Source: Paulinella micropora
Lineage: Eukaryota > Cercozoa > Imbricatea > Euglyphida > Paulinellidae
Assembly: GCA_019918135.1 (NCBI GenBank)
Contig: WBZZ01001197.1
Span: 12,501-76,500, forward strand
DNA: 64,000 nucleotides
Reading direction: 5' to 3'
Shown here: positions 17,056 through 26,622 of the stretch, one piece after another
Position numbering within the stretch: the first letter of the stretch is position 1
Layout of the letters: each line of letters begins with the position of its first letter
The notes under the pieces: generated by a model
What the model saw: the letters and a program-made list of their open reading frames with translations, nothing else
Told to the model about the DNA's origin: nothing
Databases searched by the model: none
Translations under genes and position numbers: made by a program

Positions 17056-17970
17056 TCACCAGATGAAAAGATCATTATTTCTTTGGGCTTTCCTAGTGCT
17101 GGGCGGACAGCTATTGGCGGCGGGTAAAGCCGGCTCCTCACTCGGCTCCCCATTCCCCAGCAACTCTCCTAGCCATTGCAGGCTCACTTCGCCCGCCGAC
17201 GCGTTTATGTGGTATTCGTGCAGGTCCGCGTCTCCGAACAGGACTTGGACAGCTGGCCCGTGCGATTTATAGACAAGAAAATTCGACGGCTTCAGATTGA
17301 TTACCAGCGCATCGCTCTTGGGCTCGGTTACTAGCCGTGCCAGAAAGAGTGCCACATACTTCTGAATGATCTCGTAGGTAGCTTTCCAAGCAGCGTCCCG
17401 GCCTGGGGGGAATCCGTACAACTCGGAGCTCAGGTCGCCTGTTGCATATGCAGCTTGGCTGTGAAATAAGTAAATCCCATCCTCCTTCCCCTGCTTCTTT
17501 TTTTCGTTGCTCACATATCCTGCCTTGGACCTCAAACCAGCAATGTCCTGAGATAGTTCGGCGTAGCAGCGCGCTTTTGACTCTTTTAGTTTTGTCGTGA
17601 TTTCTTTTTCCGATCCTTCAAGCATATCAGTGAAAGCTTTGAAATCATCAGACGAGATCTTGCAGTATGTTGTTTTTTCGTTGGCGCCAATTTTCTTTTC
17701 GTACATGGCTGTGCTCCAGCTTTTACGTTCCTCGGCCATTTCCTTGCTTTCGTACGCAAAAAAACCGTAGCGATGCACTAGACGACGGTCCCTCCGTTTA
17801 AGAAAGACTATATTGAACGTGCCCTGCTTCATCCAGCTATCTTCGGTATAATCTCGGCCGGCATTACATTTATCGTGTTTGCAACCATCGTGCTGCTTGA
17901 CTCTTGCTAACATGATCCTTTTCAAGCTCTTGCTCAACTTCTGAGCATTACGACACCTGCTCAATGGCAT
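17056..17970 (-). CDS. Kinase-like protein with altered catalytic residues
   Basis: The ATG at 17970 gives 304 residues. The loop QGTFNIVF and HRYGFFAYES near residues 55-80 are shared with the SKP1 fusion at 7.8 kb. Residues about 225-255 read VINLKPSNFLVYKS then VLFGDADL, which fits the kinase catalytic loop (normally HxDLKPxN, here NLKPSN) and metal-binding motif (normally DFG, here GDAD). The proton-accepting Asp is therefore Asn, suggesting a pseudokinase or an atypical enzyme. A Cys/His group (CKHDKCNAG) lies near residue 30. The final codons are encoded by the antisense of a signal-peptide fragment at 17064-17130, so the C-terminus looks recently altered. Confidence 0.65.
   Translation of the reverse strand: MPLSRCRNAQKLSKSLKRIMLARVKQHDGCKHDKCNAGRDYTEDSWMKQGTFNIVFLKRRDRRLVHRYGFFAYESKEMAEERKSWSTAMYEKKIGANEKTTYCKISSDDFKAFTDMLEGSEKEITTKLKESKARCYAELSQDIAGLRSKAGYVSNEKKKQGKEDGIYLFHSQAAYATGDLSSELYGFPPGRDAAWKATYEIIQKYVALFLARLVTEPKSDALVINLKPSNFLVYKSHGPAVQVLFGDADLHEYHINASAGEVSLQWLGELLGNGEPSEEPALPAANSCPPSTRKAQRNNDLFIW
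17064..17130 (+). repeat. Copy of the signal-peptide coding segment
   Basis: On the plus strand this reads MKRSLFLWAFLVLGGQLL, closely matching MKKALFLLAFLVLGAELL at 15297, and the DNA is similar too. It is a fragment only; downstream codons do not resemble the 15.3-kb gene. It overlaps the 3' end of the kinase-like gene on the other strand. Confidence 0.65.
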
Positions 17971-18343
17971 TCTTCGACTGGGTCCCTCGATTTCTTTTTA
18001 TACAAGAAATAGCCAGTTTCCAACGGGCTGAAGGGGGAGAGGGGAAGGGAAGGAAGGGACGCGGGCATGCTAACCCCCCCCCCCCTCCCTCCCCTCTTCC
18101 TTTTCTGTTCTTTCCCCTCCACCGCAGGGGTGGGACGGAGAGATATGCCCTAAAAGGGGGACAATACACGAGGGGCATTTCGGCACCAAAGGTAGGGGCG
18201 CGCAAAGGCTCTGCCACGACAAGCGCTCGGGCGGGAGCTAGCCCCCACCCCCGGGCCCGAAGAGCTCGTACAGAAAGTATTAAAAAAAAACAATATCTTT
18301 GCTCCTTTTTTTAATGAAAACCACGTCGAGCTTTCCCTTCCAT
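17971..18343. other. Intergenic DNA with purine/C tracts
   Basis: No gene is seen. It holds a GA/G-rich stretch, a C-run at about 18076-18086 and an A-run/T-run near 18280-18315 suitable for termination of the minus-strand gene at 18344. Confidence 0.4.
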
Positions 18344-18787
18344 TTAGTGTTTGTCCAGCCATGCCTTGTATAGTTTCAATTGTTCTTGGAGCAAGCTACA
18401 ATCTGTCTGTTGTTGCTTAAGCCTTAGCCGCGCCTCGCGAACACCACGTTCGGGCTGAGCCCTTGCCAGCAGCTTGGCGTGCATCTTTAAGTAGTTCTTG
18501 AATACGAGCAACGTACCCGCTCGCGTGTCGACAGCTTTGGCAACCTTTTTTCTTTGCTCCAACGTAGCTGGTAGCTGCAGCGGCTCGGGCGTGATCTGCC
18601 TCATCGTATACCACACGCCCTCCAGCTGGGCTCTGGAACGAGAGGGCTCCCGGGGCTTGTACAGATACGATGTAGCTATGCTGCCGCCTTTGGGATCTAG
18701 GTACCGACGCCGGTGTTCCCAGACACAACCACCCTCGATTGGTATCGCCTGGCACTCGCCCGTTTTCTTCTTCTTCGGCTCGTCCAT
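18344..18787 (-). CDS. Small unknown lysine-rich protein
   Basis: The ATG at 18787 was preferred because it opens with a hydrophilic basic N-terminus (MDEPKKKKTGECQ). The 147-residue product contains a tryptophan/tyrosine-bearing middle and a C-terminal helix likely to form a coiled coil (RLKQQQTDCSLLQEQLKLYK). No family is recognised. In-frame codons run upstream to 18946 but look less protein-like. Confidence 0.5.
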   Translation of the reverse strand: MDEPKKKKTGECQAIPIEGGCVWEHRRRYLDPKGGSIATSYLYKPREPSRSRAQLEGVWYTMRQITPEPLQLPATLEQRKKVAKAVDTRAGTLLVFKNYLKMHAKLLARAQPERGVREARLRLKQQQTDCSLLQEQLKLYKAWLDKH

Positions 18788-18959
18788 GACTCCTTTCTTA
18801 CAAAGGAGAAGAAACACTGAGTCTTGTATTAGAGGGAATCCTGGCTTTGAAAGATAGGAAAGTACCTCAGCCACGAGAAAATAAGAGCGCGACAGGGCCA
18901 CCTGTATCCTAGTAAGAAGTCGAGGGGTGAGGCGGAAGGTCTGCACCCCATCCCCTTCT

Positions 18960-19125
18960 CTTTCCCCTTACCGAGCGCGAGAGGGGGGGGGGGGGGCTAA
19001 AAAAGGCACTAAGAAATGTAGCAAGGGGAACGGGGAGTGTAAGATGGGGGGGGGGGGAGGAGGAGGAGGGGGAGGAGCACCCCCCCCCCTTTTCCCTCTG
19101 CCCCCTCTCCCCCCCCCCCCCCTTG
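18960..19125. repeat. Alternating G-runs and C-runs upstream of the HNH gene
   Basis: G-runs at about 18981-18994 and 19046-19056, and C-runs at about 19080-19089 and 19110-19121, form imperfect palindromes in the divergent gap between 18787 and 19199. Confidence 0.45.
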
Positions 19126-19198
19126 TTATCCTCTGCTCTCCTCTCAATAGACACCAAGAAAGAGAAGGGTCTACTGAAACACAAAGACGAAACCAGAA

Positions 19199-19816
19199 AT
19201 GAGCAGCAATCTTGAGGAAGACAAGGTCTTGACCACTGAGTCAGATCCTCCTCCTTACAAAGACATACGGGCGGATAGAAACATACAAGAAATTGCAGCC
19301 GACAAAAAGAAGCAGGATGAACAGGACTTGGCCTTGGCGGATTCTAAGGAGACGTTGCAAAGACTACAAGACAAGCTAAAAGTCATTGCAGCCAAGGCCA
19401 ACAATCCGCGCCTGCAGGGTCTGCGCCCGATTTATCTAGGCACGATAGTGCCACTGGCCAACGAGAGACGTTTGGTAAGCACGTTGCAGGCGCGAAAGTG
19501 GATCTTGGCTAATAAATGGCAAGCGCGCCTGGCGCCCTACTTTATGCCCGGCGCGCCTAAGTGGCACGTAGATCACATTGTGCCGCGCGGTTGGGGGGGC
19601 GTGGACCACCCTCGCAACTATGTCATGATGCCTGGATTAGTGAACATCTCGTTCAGTGACTTCTTGCCGGCGGAGAAGATAGCCTACATTGGTAGCGTTG
19701 CAGCCCGCAGTGCCAAGCTCTTCTGCAATTACTTGCGCCCCGGCGCCGAGTCGAGGATCGAAGACCTGCCAGAGTTGGCAATCACGGGTGCTCTGGGCAA
19801 CAGTATGATCTATTGA
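19199..19816 (+). CDS. HNH-domain protein (short form)
   Basis: The ATG at 19199 opens 205 residues. The N-terminal third is helical and charged. From residue about 80 the protein matches the C-terminal domain of the 894-residue protein at 33.2 kb: PIYLGTIVPLANERR, then VSTLQARKWIL, then WHVDHIVPRGWGGVDHPRNY. The last stretch is an HNH/ββα-metal nuclease core (DHI, GG, HxxN). HNH enzymes cut DNA and include homing endonucleases and recombination-type nucleases. The gene ends 272 bp before the second helicase on the same strand, so the pair may be linked in function. It is intact. Confidence 0.75.
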   Translation: MSSNLEEDKVLTTESDPPPYKDIRADRNIQEIAADKKKQDEQDLALADSKETLQRLQDKLKVIAAKANNPRLQGLRPIYLGTIVPLANERRLVSTLQARKWILANKWQARLAPYFMPGAPKWHVDHIVPRGWGGVDHPRNYVMMPGLVNISFSDFLPAEKIAYIGSVAARSAKLFCNYLRPGAESRIEDLPELAITGALGNSMIY

Positions 19817-20087
19817 TGGGATGCGGCCTCAGTCGGCGTCGCAAGGCAAGAGAGAATCACAGTGCAGGAAAAAGCTCAAACAAAAAGCTCAAAGTGCCTG
19901 GGGCCTGGCGAGGCATCGGAGGAAAGACCTGTGGATCTAAGCAAAGGGGAAGAAAAACGCATAGCACAGCAAAGCCAAGTCATCTTCTTGAGATGCTTTT
20001 CTTTAATAAGTAGTTATAAAATGCAAAAGGGAGGGAAAATGTAGGGTACATGTATGACTGTGCTTTTTCTGGGAGAGATTACGCGTC

Positions 20088-22145
20088 ATGCCGAGCAAGA
20101 AAAAGCGTGCAGCGAAGGTCGATGATGATGGAGAAGACGCGCGGAAACCAGTGTTTATCTTGGGCCAACGCCTGGATAAGACCAAGCTGAAAAGGATCTC
20201 CATGCTCTATGCAGTGGTGGGTCAAGAAGAGCTGCAAGTGAACGAGCTGTTGGAGTCATGCAAACTGAACCGGCCCGAGGTTGACTACATGCCTGGCGTA
20301 CATGACAGCAAGGGAAGGGCGTATGGACACAACTCAATCGGGAACCTACCCAAGTGGATTATGCGCATTGTCTCGGGCGCCATGTATGAGATTCTTGACA
20401 TCTGCAATGCGGCGGCGAGCATTCTCGTGCAGTTGGCGGAGCGGGAGCAGGCGGCCGTGCCCGTGCTGTTCAGCAGGTTTGTACATGGCGGGAGGGAGGA
20501 TATGCAGAAGCTATTGTTGGAGCAAGTGGGCAAGGAGGATACCCCGCTAAACAGAAAATGGGCCAAAAAGCAATTTAATTCCGCGATCAACCAGAAAAGC
20601 GTACTGGCCGACTACGCAATTGACTGCCCGCTCATGAGGGACTGGGTACAGGCCTGCAAAAGCCTCGGAGAGCAGCTCAAGCGGTTCACCACGTTCGGAG
20701 ATGTGTGGGCTCTGGTGCAGTCGTTGGACGACAAGCCCAACAAACTCGCTACGTTCATCAGCTATGTCTATCAACGATTCGAGCTACAAATCATGCTGGA
20801 AGTGATGAGGTACTGCAGCGCTCAGAGCATCCAGGTGGGAGTGTACAAGTATGATGAATTGCTGGTTGAATCTGATATGCACAAGGGAGGTCCTCAGGTC
20901 CTGACGCCTGCAAGGCTGGCAGACATCCGAGCGCACGTATCCCGTTCGACGGGGCTGGATGTCGAGTTCCACGCCGACATCTGCCTGCCCACGATCGAAG
21001 ATATGAAGAAATTCTATGGGACTGTGAACCTGAACAAGTTGTCAAACAACACGGACTGTTGTCGCGAGCTGCTGGTGGAACATGGCTCTGCATACAAGCT
21101 GCTGCGGTATGAAGGCTCTGTCCTACGCCCCCACGCTACCGTGCCCGGGGTTTATCAACCTTGGCTAGATTTTAAGGCCTACACGGCAGAGGTACTACGG
21201 TCAAGTGTGTACTACACCGACAACTTGAAGTCGGGCTTTGACACGCTCGATAGATACCTGGCGCACATAGACCACCCTTTCTTCCCGCTCATGAGCCCTG
21301 CCTCCATGCATAGCGACTGGGTCAGTTTCAGAAACTGTTCCTTCAACATCAAGACCCTGGAGTACAGAACCTGGGACGATTTCAAAGAAAAGGGTGAGCA
21401 GGCCCCGTTCACCGACCATTTCTATGATTTTGAGATTGATTTTGCAAAGTTGGCAGAGTCAGACAAGCACGGTGACGAGTGGCTTACTCCCCTTTGGGCC
21501 GAGACGCTCAAGCTACAACTCAGTCCAGAGATGTGCTACGTGTTCGAAGTGCTGGTGGGTCGGCTAATGTATCCTGTTGGGTCAATCGACAACTGGCAGG
21601 TTATGCCCTTCCTTCTTGGCGATGGCGGCAGAGGCAAAGGCACTGTTCTTGACATTATCAAGAATTTGAAACCGCGCGGAAAGGTCGGGGTCTTGAACAA
21701 AAATATGGAGGAGAAATTTGGCCTGGAGGGTCTTTACCAGAAAGAGCTGGTCATGTGCCTTGATCTGCCACAAAACTTTGCAGACGTGCTGGACCACGCC
21801 ACGATGCAGAGCATGATCTCGGGAGAGGACGTGGCCGTCCCTCGCAAGCACAAGACTGTCGTAACAGACCTGCGTTGGTCTCCCCCTCTTGTTATGGCTG
21901 GCAACATTATTTTAAATTATAACGATGAACACGGGCAGTGGAAACGACGACTTGCGCTGTTCCACTGGGAAAATATTCCGGACAGTCCGCTCCGACATAA
22001 AGAAACTCATTCTCCAAAACGAGCTGCCCTACATTCTGCTCCGCTGCATTGCTCGCTACCGTACGACCGTGGAAGACAAGCCCGACGCAGACTTCTGGCG
22101 GGATATAGCACCGCCCGCTCTGAAACACAACCAAAGATATACTGA
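20088..22145 (+). CDS. D5-type SF3 helicase, copy 2, main part
   Basis: The ATG at 20088 follows a T-rich stretch and starts a lysine-rich N-terminus (MPSKKKRAAKVDDDGEDARK). The frame then runs in register with the 2.3-kb copy. Walker A reads GDGGRGKGT, Walker B ELVMCLDLPQNF, and the motif C region NIILNYNDEHGQWKRRL. D5-like helicases unwind DNA at viral replication forks. The protein is very similar to copy 1 across its whole length but clearly diverged at the DNA level, so the duplication is not recent. The end of this frame departs from copy 1; the gene appears to carry about one break. Confidence 0.8.
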   Translation: MPSKKKRAAKVDDDGEDARKPVFILGQRLDKTKLKRISMLYAVVGQEELQVNELLESCKLNRPEVDYMPGVHDSKGRAYGHNSIGNLPKWIMRIVSGAMYEILDICNAAASILVQLAEREQAAVPVLFSRFVHGGREDMQKLLLEQVGKEDTPLNRKWAKKQFNSAINQKSVLADYAIDCPLMRDWVQACKSLGEQLKRFTTFGDVWALVQSLDDKPNKLATFISYVYQRFELQIMLEVMRYCSAQSIQVGVYKYDELLVESDMHKGGPQVLTPARLADIRAHVSRSTGLDVEFHADICLPTIEDMKKFYGTVNLNKLSNNTDCCRELLVEHGSAYKLLRYEGSVLRPHATVPGVYQPWLDFKAYTAEVLRSSVYYTDNLKSGFDTLDRYLAHIDHPFFPLMSPASMHSDWVSFRNCSFNIKTLEYRTWDDFKEKGEQAPFTDHFYDFEIDFAKLAESDKHGDEWLTPLWAETLKLQLSPEMCYVFEVLVGRLMYPVGSIDNWQVMPFLLGDGGRGKGTVLDIIKNLKPRGKVGVLNKNMEEKFGLEGLYQKELVMCLDLPQNFADVLDHATMQSMISGEDVAVPRKHKTVVTDLRWSPPLVMAGNIILNYNDEHGQWKRRLALFHWENIPDSPLRHKETHSPKRAALHSAPLHCSLPYDRGRQARRRLLAGYSTARSETQPKIY

Positions 22146-22854
22146 GAGCCGCATGAACTTGCTAGCGCGCTTCTTGCACGAGGGTTCTCGCGAACACGGG
22201 GTGATCCCTGATAAAGGACGTCTTACCGAGTGGACAAATTTTGTTTCTGTGTATGGACAGTACTTGAAGGAGCTGAAACAAGGTAACACCAAGGCCTCCG
22301 ATGATATCCCTCTGGCAGCTCTGCGCGGTAACGGTTACGAGGTGTTTCCCCCGCTGACGGGCCCGGGTGCCGGCCGGGGTGCCCACAAGAAAGACAGGCG
22401 TGCCTATTTCTGCGTCTACTGTCCGCACAGCAAGGATGGGTCGGGGCACCAATGCGACCCTGCGGGAATCTGCCGCGATGGGCTGTGCTGGTACGTCAAC
22501 TGCAAGAACAAAGCACACAAGGGCGCGGGCGTGCTCAAGGCGCACGGGATCGTCAACATGCGCATTGTGACCCGCGCAGAGTTCGACCGCTGGCTCATCA
22601 GTACAGAAGAAGCCGGTTCGGAATCTGAACCCAGTGAGAGCCTCAGCGAGAGCCCTAGTGTCAAGGAGTGGCAGGAAAGGGTTTTGACCTTGGCAGCGGC
22701 GCAGGAGAACAGCACGCTGGCGCGGGCTGAAGAGGCGGAGGGAGGGCGCGGGGGGCATGCCCCCCGGAACAACAGGCGCAGGGGACTTTTTCCAAGAGGT
22801 CCCGACTATCGGCCGAAGCTGCCCAGGAACGTGTGGAAAGTACCCTTTGGATAA
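21925..22854 (+). CDS. D5-type helicase copy 2, C-terminal part
   Basis: This overlapping frame supplies the region that in copy 1 follows the helicase core: YILLRCIARYR near residue 30, then the cysteine cluster (YCPHSKDGSGHQCDPAGIC, CWYVNCKNK) and an acidic-serine segment before the end. The cysteine spacing is conserved between the copies, which supports a real zinc-binding domain. The last 40 residues differ from copy 1 and run through a sequence rich in Gly and Arg. Confidence 0.7.
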   Translation: MNTGSGNDDLRCSTGKIFRTVRSDIKKLILQNELPYILLRCIARYRTTVEDKPDADFWRDIAPPALKHNQRYTESRMNLLARFLHEGSREHGVIPDKGRLTEWTNFVSVYGQYLKELKQGNTKASDDIPLAALRGNGYEVFPPLTGPGAGRGAHKKDRRAYFCVYCPHSKDGSGHQCDPAGICRDGLCWYVNCKNKAHKGAGVLKAHGIVNMRIVTRAEFDRWLISTEEAGSESEPSESLSESPSVKEWQERVLTLAAAQENSTLARAEEAEGGRGGHAPRNNRRRGLFPRGPDYRPKLPRNVWKVPFG

Positions 22855-22865
22855 AAACGAGCACA

Positions 22866-23110
22866 ATGAGTAAGAACCAGAACAACCAGGATGTTCAAGA
22901 GGTAAGCTTTTGGATTTTCATGCTCATTTTTATCCAAAGGCCTGTTACTGCTTTTTTGCATCATCAGCATTTTCGAAACCCACTTATGCCTCCTCCTCTG
23001 TGTGTATGTTGCAGGCGCACGCTGGATTTCCGTGCGTCAGATTGTGGCCGTGCGCTGGCTGCACTACCAAATTCGGCGTGGTTCTGTCAAAGGGTTTTGC
23101 AGGAGACTAG
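22866..23110 (+). CDS. Candidate small spliced gene downstream of helicase 2
   Basis: An ATG at 22866 encodes MSKNQNNQDVQE and is followed by a good donor (GAG/GTAAGC at 22902). A pyrimidine-rich stretch and TTGCAG at 23009-23014 make a plausible acceptor, after which a short frame runs to a stop at 23108-23110. This would give about 43 residues with several cysteines. Another frame after the acceptor looks equally protein-like, so the exact product is unsettled. The assignment rests only on splice-site pattern. Confidence 0.25.
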
Positions 23111-23615
23111 CAAAGGCCTTGTCTGGCTTCATTAAAATAGTTTTTTTCTTCTTCATGAACACAATTCTTTGCCCTCCCCCCCGCCCCCCTGCTCAGTCTC
23201 ACGCGGGCGAGGCCGGGATACGGCCTGAGCAGGGGGGGCAATAGTGCTAGGTCCTGCCGGGCAGTGCTACCTATTTTGACCATATCGGACCACACACAGA
23301 CGTCGCTTGCTGCACCTTAACTGAGTTTTTTCCTGCGCCGGTAGCGTCCACTCGTCACCCCCGTTGCGGGCTGAAGGAGCGGAGGGGGGGGGGGGGGGGC
23401 GCGGGGGGCATGCCCCCCCGGAGGCAGACAGAAAAAGATTCTTTTTTTAAATTGTTTTTTTAAATAAAACTCTAGTGTGCTGGACAATCCAATAACGACG
23501 TTCTGATCTAGAAATTCTAGGTTCTAACTAGACGCAATATGCTTGCTGGTTTAGAGTTGTAGTTAGCTCAGCCACATAGGCTGAAGTCATAATATTACAG
23601 CCCGACTGACCACTG
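23111..23615. other. Gap before the inverted repeat
   Basis: No gene is seen. It contains a palindromic G/C tract at about 23381-23421 (with a GGGGGCATGCCCCCC palindrome) and an AT-rich part around 23430-23600. A polyadenylation-like AATAAA lies near 23462. Confidence 0.4.
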
Positions 23616-24593
23616 GGCAAGAGCAACGAGGCCTACTTGTTTGTGTACAACCCCCACGTGCACATCCACGCGCCCCCGCCGAGGGCCCCGCCGAGGTCGG
23701 TCGCGTTGGAACTACACAGCTGTGACTTTGTGTTTCTGCGCGGCGGAGAAAAAACGTCCGCAGCAACTAGTAGGCCGGAGTCGAAAGGAAATACTTTTTT
23801 TTAATCATTAAAAATTTTTACAAAACACAAACACACACACAAAAAAAGCAAAGTCCTGTTTGGCTCAAATGTCCCTCAGCAGAGCCTCATCTTCCTCTTC
23901 GAGCACATGCTGCTTGCGCAGGTCGCCCTCGGCACTGTGCGGGACGTTGGCGATGCGCAGCTGTCTGTTGCTGGGCCCGGGCTCGTCGTCCAGCTCGTCG
24001 GGCGCGAAGCCCCCGCCTTCCCAGCCGGGCAGCGCCGAGGGCTTGCCGAGTTCCTCGGTCTTCTTGCTGGCGCCCGAGGCGTCCCACACACAGACGAGTT
24101 TCGGCACGCGCTTGAGGCAGAAGGCGCCGTTGGACAGGGGGTCGAAGCTGGCCCTGATGGTAAAGCCCACGGTGACGACGGAGCCGTTGCGGACTGCCTT
24201 CATGGCCGCAGCCTCGGTCATGAGCGGGTGCGACTCGCGGCGCATGTCGCGGAACAGGAGCTCGGTGAACTTGAGCTTGCTGCAGTCCAGCTCCGACGAG
24301 TTGCTGCTGGGCTGGGGCCCGCCGGGGCCGCCGGCGGCCTTGCCCTTGTTGTTGTACCTGGCGCTGAGGTCCACGTTCGGGAAGGAGTAGTTGCAGTGCG
24401 TCACGAGCGTGAACTCCTGCGAGCCGCCGCCCTGTGACTCGGCCTTCTGGAAGAAGCCACCGTTCTTGATGTAGCGTGAGTTGGACTTGCGCTCCAGCGC
24501 CGTCATGGCCTTGATCTCGGCCGTCTTGGAGCGGATGACCACGTCGCGGAACTTGGCGAGCACCTGGCGCGGGTACACCCCCTGCGCGTCGGC
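23616..24593 (+). repeat. Left arm of a 978-bp inverted repeat
   Basis: This arm is the reverse complement of 28796-29773, with equal length (978 bp) and the same translation throughout. It contains the 3' two-fifths of the 578-residue gene (minus strand, stop at 23865) and, on the plus strand from 23616 to about 23806, the last codons of the gene whose full copy lies at 29585-30169. The repeat breaks off sharply at both ends. Confidence 0.85.
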
Positions 24594-25601
24594 GCTGAGC
24601 CCCATGTCGGTCGAGATGTCCTGCAGGCGGCTGTTGACGCACGGCATGGCCTGGCAGACCAGCGGCGCGCTCTCGGGGTCCTCGAGCGCGTCCAGCACAC
24701 ACCACACGGCCAGAAAGTCCAGGTACAGATCAAACACCACGGCCAGACCCCCGACCTCGTACGAGCTGCCGTCCGCCTTGACGACGCGCAGTGCGGGCGC
24801 CGCCTTGGACGGGAGCGCGACCGTGCTGAAGCTGCGCTGGATCCGCTCGGGGCGCAAGCAGTCTTCCTCCGGGTTGATGTTGTAGCGGTGCGCAAAGTCC
24901 GCCGGGTTCGCAAACGAGCCGTACGCTATGCGGCCCAGCCTCTGCTTCTGCTCGTCCGTAGCGTGCTTGGACACAAACAAGTCACAGGAACCCACGGTCG
25001 CGGGGGGCGACGCAATGACCAAGTTGCGGCAGGCGCCCTTGCGGTCGCCCGAGGACGGGCGCTGCTGGGTAAAGCGTACCGTCACGATCTCTTTGTTGGG
25101 TTCCTTGATCGACGGCAGGCGCTGCATCAGGTACGCGTTGCGCCCCGGTCCCACGAAGCGCGCCAGCTGCAGCCACTCCTCACCTGTCGCCTCGTCTTTG
25201 TTCACCTTGACATACGTGTGCTTCAGCAAAAAATCCGTGTTCACCAGGCTGGGCCAGATGTCCTGTGTCAAAACCTGCTGGTACACATCCCCCAGCGACG
25301 CCCGCAGGTCGGGCGGCAGTTTCCCCAAGGGGACAAGCCCGTCCAGCTCGGTCGGCGGCTGCAGGCTCGCGCGCAGTAACGTCTCGGGCATCGAGCTCGG
25401 GTCCGCGAAAGGGAAAAACTGGTGCGACGAGCCGGGAGACCCGCCCGCCGCTGCTGCTGCTTTCGTTTCAGCCGCAATTTGAGAAGACGTGGCATCCCAG
25501 TCTACTTCCTCTCTGCCTTCCTGCACCTTGCTTTTTTTGGCCGCGCGCCCCGAACTGCTCGACGACGACGACGAGGAGGAGGGGGTTGTGCGCTTGCTCA
25601 T
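23865..25601 (-). CDS. Unknown 578-residue protein (full copy)
   Basis: The ATG at 25601 was chosen; the first residues are MSKRTTP then a serine run and a basic KK/SK segment that could be a nuclear signal. The body has long beta-rich stretches (for example SYEVGGLAVVFDLYLDFLAVW near residue 265) and no recognisable catalytic motif. The C-terminal region ends with Glu/Asp-rich residues. The C-terminal 243 codons are duplicated in the inverted repeat arm at 28.8-29.5 kb. A virion structural role is possible for a protein of this type and expression-ready GC codon use, but nothing in the sequence proves it. Confidence 0.7.
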   Translation of the reverse strand: MSKRTTPSSSSSSSSSSGRAAKKSKVQEGREEVDWDATSSQIAAETKAAAAAGGSPGSSHQFFPFADPSSMPETLLRASLQPPTELDGLVPLGKLPPDLRASLGDVYQQVLTQDIWPSLVNTDFLLKHTYVKVNKDEATGEEWLQLARFVGPGRNAYLMQRLPSIKEPNKEIVTVRFTQQRPSSGDRKGACRNLVIASPPATVGSCDLFVSKHATDEQKQRLGRIAYGSFANPADFAHRYNINPEEDCLRPERIQRSFSTVALPSKAAPALRVVKADGSSYEVGGLAVVFDLYLDFLAVWCVLDALEDPESAPLVCQAMPCVNSRLQDISTDMGLSADAQGVYPRQVLAKFRDVVIRSKTAEIKAMTALERKSNSRYIKNGGFFQKAESQGGGSQEFTLVTHCNYSFPNVDLSARYNNKGKAAGGPGGPQPSSNSSELDCSKLKFTELLFRDMRRESHPLMTEAAAMKAVRNGSVVTVGFTIRASFDPLSNGAFCLKRVPKLVCVWDASGASKKTEELGKPSALPGWEGGGFAPDELDDEPGPSNRQLRIANVPHSAEGDLRKQHVLEEEDEALLRDI

Positions 25602-25951
25602 CTCTTTGGTTGGGCTTAAGGGGCTACTTTCTGATGTCGAGGGGCGTCTTGGCAAAGCTGCACCACACCCTCCCCCCGCGGGGCACCCCCCCCCCCCCCC
25701 TTTTTGTCACCTTGTGCACACGTCTGTACGTTCCCCTTGCCCCTCCTCCCCCCCCCCCCCCCGTCGCGCACCCCCCTCCCCCCCCTCCCTCCTCCCCTCT
25801 CCCCCATTCACACCCCGTCGCACACCTTCCCCCTTCCCCCCCTCCCCCCTCCCTTCCCCTCTTCTTCCCTCTTAACCGTGGGAGGGAGAGAGAGAGGGGG
25901 GGGGGGAACATTGGGAAAGGAAGGGGGGGGGGGGGGGTGGGGGAGCGCCGT
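25602..25951. other. Intergenic C-rich and G-rich tracts
   Basis: No gene is seen. C-rich pyrimidine tracts fill about 25670-25870 and a G-run block lies at about 25897-25942. The tract lies between two minus-strand genes. Confidence 0.5.
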
Positions 25952-26567
25952 CTACCGCAAGGACCCGCCGCTGATGACGCTGAGCGGTTCGCAAGCGGTG
26001 GGCGGTGGAGGGGGGTCTTGCTTGCTTGGCATCTGTTTTTCTAGCTCGGCCGGCGAGGTGTGGTGAACTTCTAGGTAGCGAAGCAGGGCGTCGGTGTCGA
26101 TATCTTTGATCCCCCTGGCCTGCATAAAGCTGTCCTCCCAACCATACTCTGCCAGCAGCAGCTGGTGCGGGCGTAGTCTCTTGCCGGGCTTGAGGTAAAG
26201 GTGAAAGCTGCGATGGTTGAGGCGCGCGATCAAGGCGTTGCACTGTTCGGGCAGCGGGCTGGTCAGGGCGCAGTGCCCCAGCAGAACCGCGGGGATGCGT
26301 TTTTGCTGGCCGCCGTGGGGAGCAGCCGGCAGGTTGGGCTGATGTTTTCTGTCGACATACACTAGCGCGCTGCCCGCCTGCATGAAAGTCGCCTGCTCGC
26401 GCTCCCACAGCGTGGGGTCGCGAGGCAGCCTCTGCCCGGTCGCTGGAGTTTCCGCCGCTGCCACGGTACAGTTTGGTGCGGAACTCTGCCACGAAGCGTG
26501 GCTGGTCCAGAGGAGGTATGTCCCGGCGAGACGCGAGTGTGAAGCCGTAGCTGGGCCAGTAGAGCAC
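25952..26567 (-). CDS. Unknown protein, C-terminal part (two overlapping frames)
   Basis: The stretch reads as protein in two overlapping minus-strand frames: VLYWPSYGFTLASRRDIPP near 26567 and RSFHLYLKPGKRLRPHQLLL, ending in DALLRYLEVHHTSPAELEKQ, further left. Together with the frame at 26623-27354 this is likely one longer gene with about two breaks. No family is recognised. The sequence is rich in aromatic residues in its first part. Confidence 0.45.
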
Positions 26568-26622
26568 GTAGAAGTAGAAGTTGTACGAAACTATACGCAG
26601 CGCTTCGGCGTGTCCTGGGGGT

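Noticed and set aside
23865-25601. Major capsid protein
   Set aside because: Size and beta-rich look are compatible, but I see no jelly-roll signature that I can point to, so I leave it unknown.
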